Part shown: positions 8,875 through 18,126 of the stretch, piece by piece
Layout of the letters: each line of letters starts with the position of its first letter
Position numbering within the stretch: the stretch's first letter is position 1
NCBI GenBank assembly: GCA_937127435.1
Contig: CAKZLZ010000052.1
Coordinates: 1-64,000 of the forward strand
DNA from: an uncultured Verrucomicrobiota bacterium
GTDB lineage: Bacteria > Verrucomicrobiota > Kiritimatiellia > SS1-B-03-39 > UBA6053
Length of the DNA stretch: 64,000 nt
Direction: 5' to 3'
Notes under the pieces: generated by a model
Told to the model about the DNA's origin: nothing
The model's database searches: none
The model's input: only the letters and a program-made list of their open reading frames with translations
Program-made: the position numbers and the translations under genes

Positions 8875-9510
8875 ATGAAAAAAACCTTATACATATTAGG
8901 ACTCACCGCTGCATTATCCGCAACCCAACTCCTTCAGGCTGAAACATTGCTGGGCGAGAACTATGTTCGCGGCAGTTTGGGTGTTACCTTTTTCGGCGAA
9001 GACTTTTTGAGCGACACCTATGGTGAGGGCTATAACTTTGACGTGCTCACGAACGTAAACATAGCCGACAACTTAGACCTTCGTTTAGACTTTGATTACA
9101 AATGGGCCGAAGCTGATATCGCCGGTGGCACTTCCGACCTGACCCAGTCCAGTGTAGGTGCAGACTTGATTTATTACACCAGCCCCGGTGAAGCCGTGAA
9201 CCCCTACTTGAATGCAGGTTTGGGTGCAGTATACACTGACTATACAGTCAAACAATCCGGACTGACCTTCGAACTGGACAGCACAGAAATCTCTTACAAT
9301 TTAGGATTCGGGGTTGAGTTCGAAACTTCTGATGTATCTTTTGCCCGTACCGGTTTTGAGTACCTGACCTATGATAGTATTGATGTCTATAATCTGGCTG
9401 GAATGTACGGATACGGTTTCACCGACACTTCTCTTGGTGCAGTAAGACTGCAGTACGATGTAGAGTCAGAAAACTTTGAAGTCATGCTCTCTTACATCTA
9501 CAAAATGTAA
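8875..9510 (+). CDS. Outer-membrane beta-barrel protein
   Basis: A 211-residue exported protein with signal peptide (about 1-22, ending LLQA). It has alternating aromatic/polar strands with tyrosine- and glycine-rich stretches (for example NLDLRLDFDYKW, PYLNAGLGAVYTDY, FEVMLSYIYKM) and a C-terminal strand of outer-membrane barrel type. The size fits an eight-stranded OmpA/OmpW-like barrel. The ribosome site is AGGAAA upstream of ATG. It is monocistronic and followed by a strong terminator, which suggests high expression. Function beyond structural or small-porin roles cannot be told. Confidence 0.75.
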   Translation: MKKTLYILGLTAALSATQLLQAETLLGENYVRGSLGVTFFGEDFLSDTYGEGYNFDVLTNVNIADNLDLRLDFDYKWAEADIAGGTSDLTQSSVGADLIYYTSPGEAVNPYLNAGLGAVYTDYTVKQSGLTFELDSTEISYNLGFGVEFETSDVSFARTGFEYLTYDSIDVYNLAGMYGYGFTDTSLGAVRLQYDVESENFEVMLSYIYKM

Positions 9511-9531
9511 AACGAGTCAACCACTCGAATG

Positions 9532-9565
9532 AAAACGGCCCCGATCTTTACGGGGCCGTTTTTTT
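9532..9565 (+). terminator. Rho-independent terminator
   Basis: A perfect 12-bp stem (AAAACGGCCCCG paired with CGGGGCCGTTTT), seven-base loop and a T-run, placed 20 bases after the stop codon of the outer-membrane protein gene. Confidence 0.92.
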
Positions 9566-9675
9566 GTGTCCCTGTTCCACTGCGTATACTCAATGAAAGA
9601 ATCCACTTTACATCCCCACCCCTCCACATAGTCCTTACGGGCAAATGCAATCCTCCCCTTTCAAGGAGCCCTTCT

Positions 9676-9890
9676 ATGGTACGTTATTCCATCCTTCTTC
9701 TTCTCGGCCTTAGCTTTTTACAACCCTCAAAGGCTCAAACCCTGACCCTCAATGAAGTTTCATCCAGTTTCCCGAAGATTATCAGGATGGATATTATTTA
9801 AACCTTCCGGTAGTGGATGCAGGACAAAAGCTTTGCCGGCTTTACCTGTCGGCAACCGTTCCACCCAAAGTCTTTAAGGAACCCCTTTAA
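9676..9890 (+). pseudogene. Small secreted protein gene with a -1 frameshift
   Basis: It starts with AAGGAG, seven bases, ATG and a clean signal peptide (MVRYSILLLLGLSFLQPSKA). The first frame runs through TLTLNEVSSSFP and then stops at 9799-9801. Shifting frame near 9770-9775 (next to a CCC run) restores an open, protein-like continuation (EDYQDGYYLNLPVVDAG, then LCRLYLSATVPPKVFKEPL). That continuation ends in TAA directly before the ATG of the next gene. The total of 215 bases is one short of 72 codons, consistent with a single-base deletion or sequencing error. The protein is not recognised. It would be translationally coupled to the TauE/SafE gene. Confidence 0.6.
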
Positions 9891-10643
9891 ATGGAAATTC
9901 AGGAAATTCTCATCACCGGGCTTATTCTTTGTTTCGCCGGATTGGCGCAAAGTGCCGCCGGGTTTGGCTATGCGCTTTTCGCAACCCCTTTGCTCTTGTT
10001 ATGCGGAATGGCACTGCCGCAGGCCATTACCCTGGTGGTAACCTGCTCTCTCTGCCAGTCCCTCACCGGACTGCACCATTTGCGGGCGGTGGTTCCCTGG
10101 AAAAGCTCTTTTGCGGCCTCTGGTATCCGGCTCACCGGCATCTGTATCGGTTTGTTTGCGCTTAAAGTTCTGGTTCAGTTGGAACCCGAAAAAATTAAAT
10201 TAACCGTGGGAATCATTCTTTGTGCAATCGTATGTTTACAATTGATCGTGCGGCCAAATCCCCAGGTATCCCCCCACCCGGCCTGGGCCGGAATTGCATT
10301 TCTCGGGAGCGGACTGCTCAGCGGAATTTGCGGCATGGGAGGCCCGCCCCTGGTCCTGTGGTCAATGGCGCAACCCTGGGATTCCCGGAAAGTACGTGCC
10401 TTCCTGTTCGGAGTCTTTTCCTGTTCACTTCCAGTACAGCTGATCCTGTTGAGCCTGACTTTCGGCATGGAAATTCTCCGCTTTGCAGGTTTAGGCCTCC
10501 TGCTCTTCCCCTTCGTGTGGCTGGGAACCATGATGGGCCTCCCTATTGGAAACCGCATCGAAAAACCTCAACTACAGAAAATTGCTTGTCTGATTTTGCT
10601 GGTGGTCGGAACCGGATCCATTTGGTCGGTTTTGAAACCCTGA
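9891..10643 (+). CDS. TauE/SafE-family sulfite/anion transporter
   Basis: A 250-residue integral membrane protein with about eight hydrophobic helices. It has the internally duplicated TauE/SafE layout: a first half starting ILCFAGLAQSAAGFGYALFATPLL and a second half starting LGSGLLSGICGMGGPPLVLW. The paired glycine-rich G.G......P motifs are typical. Such proteins export sulfite, sulfoacetate or related anions, or take up organic acids; the substrate is not deducible here. The start codon directly follows the stop of the frameshifted upstream gene, so coupling is likely. Confidence 0.88.
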   Translation: MEIQEILITGLILCFAGLAQSAAGFGYALFATPLLLLCGMALPQAITLVVTCSLCQSLTGLHHLRAVVPWKSSFAASGIRLTGICIGLFALKVLVQLEPEKIKLTVGIILCAIVCLQLIVRPNPQVSPHPAWAGIAFLGSGLLSGICGMGGPPLVLWSMAQPWDSRKVRAFLFGVFSCSLPVQLILLSLTFGMEILRFAGLGLLLFPFVWLGTMMGLPIGNRIEKPQLQKIACLILLVVGTGSIWSVLKP

Positions 10644-11016
10644 TCCTCCAAAACCAAACACCGTATGCTTCTTTTGTGGCGGGCACCTGACGCCCTCTTC
10701 TTTATAAGAAAGCCGTCACCCCCATGGCGCATAAAATCTTCCCCTCCGAAGAGGAAAATCGACAGGCGAACAACCCGGCAATCCTATTTGAAATTTTCAG
10801 ACGGAAATTGTGATATTAGCTTTGATTATTAAACATTATGGTCATAAAGCTTCTAAATTCATCGCAAAAGTCAGAACCGGAAATACGAGCATCAAAAAAT
10901 ATGATGTTTAGATTCCTCTCTTGAAGCAGGCGTTGAACTGACAGATAGAAACTAGTGATTATATATTTTTTTATACACATTATTAACCCCAACTGAATAC
11001 CCTCTGGAGTACATTT
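10644..11016. other. Intergenic region without recognisable gene
   Basis: About 370 bases between the TauE/SafE gene and the first polysaccharide-degradation gene. The right half is AT-rich and probably holds the promoter of the lyase gene, but I could not identify convincing -35/-10 boxes, operators or an RNA structure. A weak ribosome site (CTGGAG) precedes the lyase start. Confidence 0.5.
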
Positions 11017-13767
11017 ATGCCTTCCGACTCTCCCTCTAACCCCCGGTTAGGAACCTCGAAATGGGTTCGTACCGTCGTTACGTCCTTGTGCGCATTGGCC
11101 AGCATCTCCGCATGGGCCGCCCCTGACTGGAACCTGAACAAAGCTGAGTTTGACAACAGCAAACCGGGATCTGACGGAAAACCCTCCCTTAAAATTGCCC
11201 CGGGCGGTTCCGCCCAGTTAAAGTTGGGTACACAAGGCACTTCAGGCACCGTTACGCTGGAAGTCTGGGACGACGGCACGAACAGCATCGAAGGAAAAGG
11301 CCGGGGTGTGGGTCCACGCTGGGGTGTGTCCTCCGGGAACGGACGCGTATTGGTCGGAGGCATCATGTACGCCCCTTACCTCTCTGCTGGCGGCGCATAT
11401 TGTATCATGGACGTGAATCCCAAAGATCCCGCCGGTTGGTTTAATCTTAAATATTTCAGCACCCGGAGCAAAACACCACGGTGGCAGAAATGGGAATTTA
11501 TTTTTGATGCAAACGCGGGGGTGACCCTCAAAGTAGACGGCAAGGTCGTCCCCAAAAAACGCTTTAATTGGGATGAAAGTCAGATTGACAGCATGACCGG
11601 GGTGGTGATCTATGGAGACGACACCAAAAAACCCCAGGCACAAACACTTTGGGTGGGAAACATCACCGCCCAGGCAGGTCCGGAAATGGCTGTAAAACCT
11701 GCAGGAGCCAAACCCAGAGAAGCCGTGGTCCCCGACACGGATCCCGCTCCGGAAAAAGTATGGACCATGAAACCTGAATTTCAGAATTCCCATCCCCGTT
11801 TGCTCATCACCAAAGCGGACCTGCCTAAATACCGGGCCTTCTACAACAGCGAAGAAGGCAAACCCTGGCGGGATAAAATCCTGGCATACCTGCCCCCTTC
11901 CACGCCCCCGAAAGGCACAAAATGGCTGAAGGACGCCACCGACGCTCAACGTCAGGGATTATGGCGTCTGCCGACCGTCGCCCTACATTATCTGATGACC
12001 GGCGATCAGACTTCTCTAAATAGAACGAAAGGGTTTTTAAAAGCGTTTTATGAGCAACCCCACTGGGAAACCACCGGGGAATTGGATAGTGGGATGTCCG
12101 CCGCCAATATTATGATCGGCGCCGCCCTGGCTTACGACTGGGTTTACGACGAACTGGATCCGGAATTCCGTGAAGAATTCCGTGAAAAACTACTCTACCA
12201 TGCCCGTGCCATGTACTACGGCGGACACTTAAGACGCAACCCGGGCATTCACTATTGGCAGGCGGACCCGGCAAACAATCACCGCTGGCATCGGAATGCG
12301 GGGATGACCCTGTCGATTCTCGCCATTTATGAGGCACGTCCCGAGGAACAGTGGATTCTGGACAAAACCATTAATGAGCTAGCCTTCATCAATGAATGGT
12401 TACCAGCAGACGGGAGCTGTCATGAAGGCCCCGGATATTTCCTCTTCGGCGGAAACCACCTCACGCTGGCCATGGACGCGGCTGATATCACCTTAGGTAC
12501 CGACTTCCTGGAGGCGGATTATTTTAAACGCATGGGTGAGTTCCGGGCCTACACTCTGCTCCCAGGCATGAAAGGTGTCTTTTCTTTTGGGGATGGCGGC
12601 ACCTACGGTATGGGCGGGTATAACAACTTCCTTTTACGGGCCGCAAGCAAGTATCAACAATCTGATATTAAAGATGTCTTGTACCGCTTGGAAGAGGCAA
12701 ATACGAAATCGTACATGTTTGGCTGGTTTAACCTCGTATGGGATGATCCATCCCTGCCCCGAGGAGACATGACCAATCTGCCAACCAAAGCGTTTTTTGA
12801 AGATGTGGGATTTGCATCCATGCGGGAATCATGGAAGGACGATGCCATTGCCGCCTCGTTCATCAGCGGCCCCTTTGGCGGTCACCATCTGCTGAAATAC
12901 ACCGAGGGTGGTAAAAATTATATCAATGTCGCCCATGACGATCCGGATGCGCTGGAATTCCAGATTGCCAAAGGTGGAAATGTATTGGTCGCCACCGACG
13001 GATACTCCAAACACAAGGCCTCCCAAAATCACAATACCTTTTTGATTAATGGCATGGGGCAAATGTCCAAAGGCCGTCCCGAGGGCGGCACCTGGTCTCA
13101 ACCCGGCGGCGACATGAGCGAAATGGCCTATGTCACCTTATGGAAGGTTACCGACAAAATTACAGCTGTGGAAGGAGAAGCCGCCGGCTCCTACTTGAGT
13201 ACCAAAAATAAAAAAACCGGAAAAACCCGGCCAAAGATGGACCGCGTCCGCCGCAGTTTCATTTGGGTGGAAGGCGATTACATTCTGGTGCTGGATGAAG
13301 TCCGCGCTCCGAGTGATGTGGAGATCTCCTGGCTCATTCAATCAGATGAATTGACCGTGGAAAATGAAGCAGAAGGCCGCTTTGTATTAAGCAGGGAGGG
13401 AGATTCTCTGCCCATGCAAATATTGGCGGACCAGTCCCTGGAAACGAATATTCAACTTTCACCGGCCGATGCCAGAGGGAAAAATCTAGGATTGCAACAG
13501 CTCCGTGCCACTGCAAACACATCGAACTTAAAGGTCGTCAGCATTTATGATCCCTGGGGTCGTGGACCTTTATCGGCAACCTTAAAAACGACGGGACCTG
13601 ACAGCGCAGCCATCCTGGTAACGGGAGAGGGACTCCGCGATGTTTGGCAGTGGCAATCGGCCGCTGACAATAAAAACGGTTCTCTGCTGAAGGGAACCCG
13701 CCAGCAGGGCAACCCGGCCGGATTCCCTTTTCAAGTGGACAGCAGTGATGAAGTAACCATTCCTTAA
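11017..13767 (+). CDS. Secreted heparinase II/III-family polysaccharide lyase
   Basis: A 916-residue exported enzyme expected to cleave a uronic-acid polysaccharide by beta-elimination. It has an extended signal peptide (about 1-35, ending ISAWAAP) and an N-terminal beta-sandwich, possibly carbohydrate-binding (about 36-220). An (alpha/alpha) toroid follows, starting near HPRLLITKADLPKY (about 262) and containing NNHRWHRNAG (about 418-427). The C-terminal beta-sandwich has the heparinase-type YINVAHDDPDALEF (about 635) and NHNTFLING. It opens a cluster with GH5, a second presumed toroid enzyme and an esterase. The exact PL family and substrate (alginate, ulvan, glycosaminoglycan) cannot be assigned by eye. 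Confidence 0.85.
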   Translation: MPSDSPSNPRLGTSKWVRTVVTSLCALASISAWAAPDWNLNKAEFDNSKPGSDGKPSLKIAPGGSAQLKLGTQGTSGTVTLEVWDDGTNSIEGKGRGVGPRWGVSSGNGRVLVGGIMYAPYLSAGGAYCIMDVNPKDPAGWFNLKYFSTRSKTPRWQKWEFIFDANAGVTLKVDGKVVPKKRFNWDESQIDSMTGVVIYGDDTKKPQAQTLWVGNITAQAGPEMAVKPAGAKPREAVVPDTDPAPEKVWTMKPEFQNSHPRLLITKADLPKYRAFYNSEEGKPWRDKILAYLPPSTPPKGTKWLKDATDAQRQGLWRLPTVALHYLMTGDQTSLNRTKGFLKAFYEQPHWETTGELDSGMSAANIMIGAALAYDWVYDELDPEFREEFREKLLYHARAMYYGGHLRRNPGIHYWQADPANNHRWHRNAGMTLSILAIYEARPEEQWILDKTINELAFINEWLPADGSCHEGPGYFLFGGNHLTLAMDAADITLGTDFLEADYFKRMGEFRAYTLLPGMKGVFSFGDGGTYGMGGYNNFLLRAASKYQQSDIKDVLYRLEEANTKSYMFGWFNLVWDDPSLPRGDMTNLPTKAFFEDVGFASMRESWKDDAIAASFISGPFGGHHLLKYTEGGKNYINVAHDDPDALEFQIAKGGNVLVATDGYSKHKASQNHNTFLINGMGQMSKGRPEGGTWSQPGGDMSEMAYVTLWKVTDKITAVEGEAAGSYLSTKNKKTGKTRPKMDRVRRSFIWVEGDYILVLDEVRAPSDVEISWLIQSDELTVENEAEGRFVLSREGDSLPMQILADQSLETNIQLSPADARGKNLGLQQLRATANTSNLKVVSIYDPWGRGPLSATLKTTGPDSAAILVTGEGLRDVWQWQSAADNKNGSLLKGTRQQGNPAGFPFQVDSSDEVTIP

Positions 13768-13777
13768 GTAAATTGGC

Positions 13778-14977
13778 ATGACACTTCTCGCGTTTGACCA
13801 AATAGACCCAGAACGCATTTCGAAACAGCTTGGACAAACCGCCCCTTACCGGGCGGTCCCGGGCCGCTGGCCGAAAGAAAAAATCAATAATTGGTACCGC
13901 AGCCTCCCCTGGTTGGCCGGGACCAATTATTATCCTTCTACCGCCATCAACCAAATCGATATGTGGCAGGCATCCACCTGGGACCCTGTCACCATCGAAA
14001 AAGAACTGCAATGGTCCGAAGAGTTGGGTTTTAATACCCATCGGGTGTATTTGCATGATCAGGTGTGGCAGGCGGATGAACAGGGTCTGTACCAGCGGAT
14101 GGATCAATTTCTCAGCATGTGCACCGGCCATGGTATCCGTCCGTTTTTTGTATTTTTTGATGACTGTCATTTCCCGGAAGCACAGCTCGGCCCCCAACCC
14201 CCGGTGGTGCCTGCCTACCACAATTCCGGATGGGTCACCTGTCCCAACCGCCCCTGCGCCCTCCGTTTCGCCAAAGGGGAAGCCCATCCGGATGAAGTCG
14301 CACGTCTCAAAGGCTATGTGCAGAACACCCTCAAACGATTTGCGGATGATGAGCGGGTACTGATGTGGGAATTGTACAATGAACCCGGCCGCGGTGCGGG
14401 AGAATCAGGCCGGCAGAACGGGGATCTTGGCTACGAAGATTTTGGTGATGACTCCGCCAAACTCAATCATCAGGCCTGGGTTTGGGCGCGGGAAATCAAT
14501 CCTTGCCAACCAATTTGCACGACCACTGAGGGTTGCGTGGGTGAAATCAACTGGTCCATCAACGCACTCAATTCTGATGTACACTCCATTCACAACTACG
14601 GCAAGGCCGATCAGGTTCGTGAGCAAATTGCCGAATTCCGCAAAGATGAACGTCCCCTGTTTATGACCGAGTATTTGGCCAGGGAAAACGGGTCCACCTT
14701 CCAGGAGATCATGCCCTTACTCAAAGATGAAAAAGTGGCTGCACTCAACTGGGGCTTTGTCTCGGGAAAAACCGGAACCATCTGGCCTTGGCAATCCCGA
14801 TATCGTGAGGGCAAATTCCGGTCGGCGGATGATCTCCGAAAAGAAGGGTGCATTTTAAAAGCAGGCGACCCCTACCCTGAACCTGAAAGTTGGTTCCACG
14901 ATATCCTGCGTGAAGACGGAAGCCCCTATAATCAGGAAGAGATTGATTGCATTAAGAAATATACTGGTAGTAAGTAG
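13778..14977 (+). CDS. GH5-type glycoside hydrolase, apparently cytoplasmic
   Basis: A 399-residue (beta/alpha)8 hydrolase. The acid/base sits in MWELYNEPG (E202, the classic NEP motif) and the presumed nucleophile in LFMTEYLA (E298), the spacing expected for clan GH-A. HNYG (around 282) fits the substrate-binding His-x-Tyr of GH5 enzymes. There is no signal peptide, unlike the lyase 10 bases upstream, so it probably acts on imported oligosaccharides. It is followed after eight bases by the next gene of the operon. Beta-mannosidase- or glucosidase-type activity is possible; subfamily not assigned. Confidence 0.82.
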   Translation: MTLLAFDQIDPERISKQLGQTAPYRAVPGRWPKEKINNWYRSLPWLAGTNYYPSTAINQIDMWQASTWDPVTIEKELQWSEELGFNTHRVYLHDQVWQADEQGLYQRMDQFLSMCTGHGIRPFFVFFDDCHFPEAQLGPQPPVVPAYHNSGWVTCPNRPCALRFAKGEAHPDEVARLKGYVQNTLKRFADDERVLMWELYNEPGRGAGESGRQNGDLGYEDFGDDSAKLNHQAWVWAREINPCQPICTTTEGCVGEINWSINALNSDVHSIHNYGKADQVREQIAEFRKDERPLFMTEYLARENGSTFQEIMPLLKDEKVAALNWGFVSGKTGTIWPWQSRYREGKFRSADDLRKEGCILKAGDPYPEPESWFHDILREDGSPYNQEEIDCIKKYTGSK

Positions 14978-14985
14978 ACGCCACT

Positions 14986-17142
14986 ATGAAAGCAAACCCA
15001 TCGTATGTAGATCTCCTTTCCCCCTGGCCCTCGGCCATCCAAAAACACCTTTTCCGCTTTCCCGGCAATAAGAATCTGGCTTGTTACGGTCCCGGCAATC
15101 AGGGCCACTGGGCCCAACAGGCAAATACCACCGCCGCATCCGCCTTGGCCGTGCTTGCGGTAGACCCCGGCTTCAATGAACAACAGGCAGGCATGGGCAG
15201 GGAGGAAATGCTGGATTGGGCACTGGCCATGATTCGGTTTACGGCCTCCACCCATCATGCCGGCAACAGTAAAACGACAGACGGTAAAAGCTGGGGGCAT
15301 TCCTGGATTTCCAGTTTGTGTCTGGACCGGCTTTGGCATGCGGTTGAAGCCCTCGGAGATCTCATCCCCGAAGAGGATCAGGCCCTGCTCCACAAAGTAC
15401 TTTTGTCCGAAGCGGATTGGATACTGGAACAGTATACCATTGTCGCAGGTCCCGTGGACCACAACAAACCAGAAAGCAACATCTGGAATGGCTGCCTGCT
15501 CCACCGCGCCGCCCGCATGCTTCCTGAAGCACCGAATGCAAATGCCTACCTCGATAAGGGGACCCGCTTTTTATTAAATGGAATTTCCACGCCGGAAGAT
15601 GCGTTCTCCGATGTGTTGATTGAAGGGAAGCCCCTCTCTGAGTGGCATGTGGGAAACAATATGTTCTCCAGCATGGGCTGCAACCACCACGGTTACCAGA
15701 ACGTAGGGTATATGGTCATCTGCCTGTCAAATATTGCCATGATGCACTTCCACTGCAAAGCAAACGGATGGGAAGCACCTACCGCCCTCTATCATCATGC
15801 GGAAGAGCTTTGGAAGGTGGTGAAAGCCTGTACTTTTGATGACGGCAGACTCATGCGTATTGGAGGCGATACCCGGGTGCGGTATTGCTACTGCCAGGAT
15901 TACTGTATTCCCACTTGGCTGTGGGCCCGTGACTATTTGGGAGATATGGACACCCTGAACTACGAACAAGGCTGGCGGAAACAGGTGGCCAAAGAAGTCA
16001 AAACCAACGGGGATAACACCTTTCTCTCCACCCGATTAAAAACGCTCGATGAAGTCTCTCCCCTCTACTATTTGCGTCTGGAGGGTGATCGGGCCTGTAC
16101 TTTGGGAATGGGCGCTTATTGGAATCGGAAACACGCTTTAGACCGCACCGAGCCGCCGAAAGACGCGCCACAGCCCCTGAACCTGTGGCAGGATGACTAT
16201 CACGGATCCTGTATGGCACGCGGTGAAAACCGCATGGCCTCATGGACCTGGCGGGCTGCCGAAGCCCCTCAGGCGCTGATGGTTGCCAAAGACCAAAGCG
16301 CCATGGCGGAATGGAGGAATAATCTGGCGGGACAAGTCTACGGTGTGGGCCGCATGAACTTACCGAAATGTGAATGGGAGCAGGCTGAAACTTTTGCCGG
16401 TGGATTTGCAACTTGTGGAACGGTTACCATCCACACCAGCGATCCCGTGGCCGAGGGTGATATCCCCACAGATGTCGCAAATATTGATCTGGCCTGCGTC
16501 GCCATGCCGGATGACCAAACCATGGTAATTCTGCAACGGGCCCGGGCCATCGGCCGACCCTATTTAAGTTCGGTCAAGGGGCTTTTCTTCAATGTGGCCA
16601 ACGACTTGTTTAATGACTTTTCAAGAACCGTTTATGATTCTGACGGGAGCAAAGAGCTCCAGACCTGCCCGACCGAAAGCGAAACGCTTGCGGTTTCCGG
16701 AAACTGGCTGAACATCGATAACAGTCTGTCCGTCATCAAAGTCTATGGTGCGGAACTTTGCATTCACCGTCCGAAAGAACGACAGGTAACCATCCAACCG
16801 AAACACGGACGGTACCAGGTTTTAGATGCCGGTGGCAGCCTTTACGCGGAGGAAATTTGTTGTGGATGTAAAACCGGTATGCATGCAAATGCCCCGGATG
16901 CCACCCTCTTTGATCTCGGGGTGATCCTCAAAAGCGGACAAACGGCGGCCGAGACTGAACAATCCCTGCAGGCATCACCGCCCACGGCCTTGACCTTCAC
17001 CCATCCAGACCTTCGGGGCATCGAACTGACAGATGCAAACGGAGATCTCCAACGGGTAGTGGTCAACTTTTCCAACCAGGCTGTCGCGGAAGAAGGCGAA
17101 AACTATCCGGCAAAACAAGTTCATATCCTGCCGGGAAAATAA
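14986..17142 (+). CDS. Unassigned large protein, probable alpha/alpha-toroid glycan-processing enzyme
   Basis: A 718-residue protein without signal peptide. Residues about 20-420 show helical-hairpin periodicity with many Trp/His residues (for example SWGHSWISSLCLDRLW, ESNIWNGCLLHRAARM, and a MGCNHHGYQNVGYM segment), typical of (alpha/alpha) toroid lyases and hydrolases. The rest is beta-rich, as in the sandwich domains of heparinase-like enzymes. It is unusually cysteine-rich for this fold (CYCQDYC, CCGCK), consistent with a cytoplasmic location. It is translationally close to the GH5 gene. I do not recognise a named family; lyase, hydrolase or isomerase activity are all possible. Confidence 0.65.
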   Translation: MKANPSYVDLLSPWPSAIQKHLFRFPGNKNLACYGPGNQGHWAQQANTTAASALAVLAVDPGFNEQQAGMGREEMLDWALAMIRFTASTHHAGNSKTTDGKSWGHSWISSLCLDRLWHAVEALGDLIPEEDQALLHKVLLSEADWILEQYTIVAGPVDHNKPESNIWNGCLLHRAARMLPEAPNANAYLDKGTRFLLNGISTPEDAFSDVLIEGKPLSEWHVGNNMFSSMGCNHHGYQNVGYMVICLSNIAMMHFHCKANGWEAPTALYHHAEELWKVVKACTFDDGRLMRIGGDTRVRYCYCQDYCIPTWLWARDYLGDMDTLNYEQGWRKQVAKEVKTNGDNTFLSTRLKTLDEVSPLYYLRLEGDRACTLGMGAYWNRKHALDRTEPPKDAPQPLNLWQDDYHGSCMARGENRMASWTWRAAEAPQALMVAKDQSAMAEWRNNLAGQVYGVGRMNLPKCEWEQAETFAGGFATCGTVTIHTSDPVAEGDIPTDVANIDLACVAMPDDQTMVILQRARAIGRPYLSSVKGLFFNVANDLFNDFSRTVYDSDGSKELQTCPTESETLAVSGNWLNIDNSLSVIKVYGAELCIHRPKERQVTIQPKHGRYQVLDAGGSLYAEEICCGCKTGMHANAPDATLFDLGVILKSGQTAAETEQSLQASPPTALTFTHPDLRGIELTDANGDLQRVVVNFSNQAVAEEGENYPAKQVHILPGK

Positions 17143-17173
17143 ATTTCTATTCACTCACCAACCAAATACTTCC

Positions 17174-18121
17174 ATGAGATTCCCGGCACGAATACTTTTA
17201 ACCATGATCCTAAGCACGACCCTTTGGGGAGAAGATATGAAACCAGCATTTAAACGCAGTGAAGCCGTTACGGAGAGATCAGACTTTGGTCCCCGCATCG
17301 ACCGTTTCACCCTCTATTCACCTTCCATGAAACGGGACATCAAAGTAGTGGTTGTCCTGCCTGCGGCCTACTTCGAAAACCCTGCCGACACCTTTCCGGT
17401 TCTCTATACCCTGCATGGCCACGGGGCCCCATATGATACCTGGGCCACCATGCCGAATCTTTTAAAACAACTAAACAAGACGCCTTTTATTTATACCTGC
17501 TTCGACGGAGACAACGGCAGCTTTTATATCGATGCCCCAACCCCGGTTCAAACTGCACGTAAAAATTCTCCCAACGAAAACGATCCCCAACTTTCCCTTT
17601 TCCAAACCTTCTTTTTCGATGAGTTTATGCCTGCGATCGACCATTGGTACCGGATCAATCCCCAGGCCCGGGGCGTAACCGGTTTCTCCATGGGCGGAAA
17701 CGGCGCCCTGACCTACACTCTCAATCACCCGGAAATGTTTACTGCTTCCAGCGGGCTCTCCACTGCTTTTTTTGATTTTTCAATACCTGACTCCAAAGGC
17801 AAGAAACGGTTATTGAAAGTGCTGGGTCCCTATGAAGAACATCCCGAGTGGTACCAGGCTGTGGACCATTACGTCAAATTACAAAAACTTCTCGACGAAG
17901 GCGTGCAACTTCCTCCCATGTATCAACACATCGGCAGCGAAGATTTCCTCTTAAAAGAAAACCGCAAGTTCAAAGATTTCGCCAAAGCCAAGGGTCTGGA
18001 TCTGAGCTATGAAGAAAGTCCGGGAGAACACAATTGGAAGTTCTGGAATGCCGCCAGTGTGGGTGTGGCTGAATTTCATTGGACCTACTTCCAAAAAGCG
18101 GTTGCGGAAACGAATCCCTAA
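17174..18121 (+). CDS. Secreted CE1-like (esterase D/FrmB-type) alpha/beta-hydrolase
   Basis: A 315-residue esterase with signal peptide (about 1-19, ending LWGE). The fold starts with VVVVLPAAYF and LYTLHGHGA (oxyanion region). The nucleophile elbow GFSMGG places S172, and the catalytic His is H286 in GEHNW. Members of this family remove acyl or feruloyl/acetyl groups from sugars, or act on formylglutathione. The secretion signal and the surrounding carbohydrate genes favour deacylation of a polysaccharide. It is the last gene of the plus-strand run and converges on the GH51 gene with a five-base gap. Confidence 0.85.
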   Translation: MRFPARILLTMILSTTLWGEDMKPAFKRSEAVTERSDFGPRIDRFTLYSPSMKRDIKVVVVLPAAYFENPADTFPVLYTLHGHGAPYDTWATMPNLLKQLNKTPFIYTCFDGDNGSFYIDAPTPVQTARKNSPNENDPQLSLFQTFFFDEFMPAIDHWYRINPQARGVTGFSMGGNGALTYTLNHPEMFTASSGLSTAFFDFSIPDSKGKKRLLKVLGPYEEHPEWYQAVDHYVKLQKLLDEGVQLPPMYQHIGSEDFLLKENRKFKDFAKAKGLDLSYEESPGEHNWKFWNAASVGVAEFHWTYFQKAVAETNP

Positions 18122-18126
18122 GCGGT

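Noticed and set aside
9529-9801. Longer start for the 9.7-kb small protein inside the terminator
   Set aside because: The earlier ATG lies within the terminator stem; the AAGGAG-preceded ATG 9676 with signal peptide is much better.
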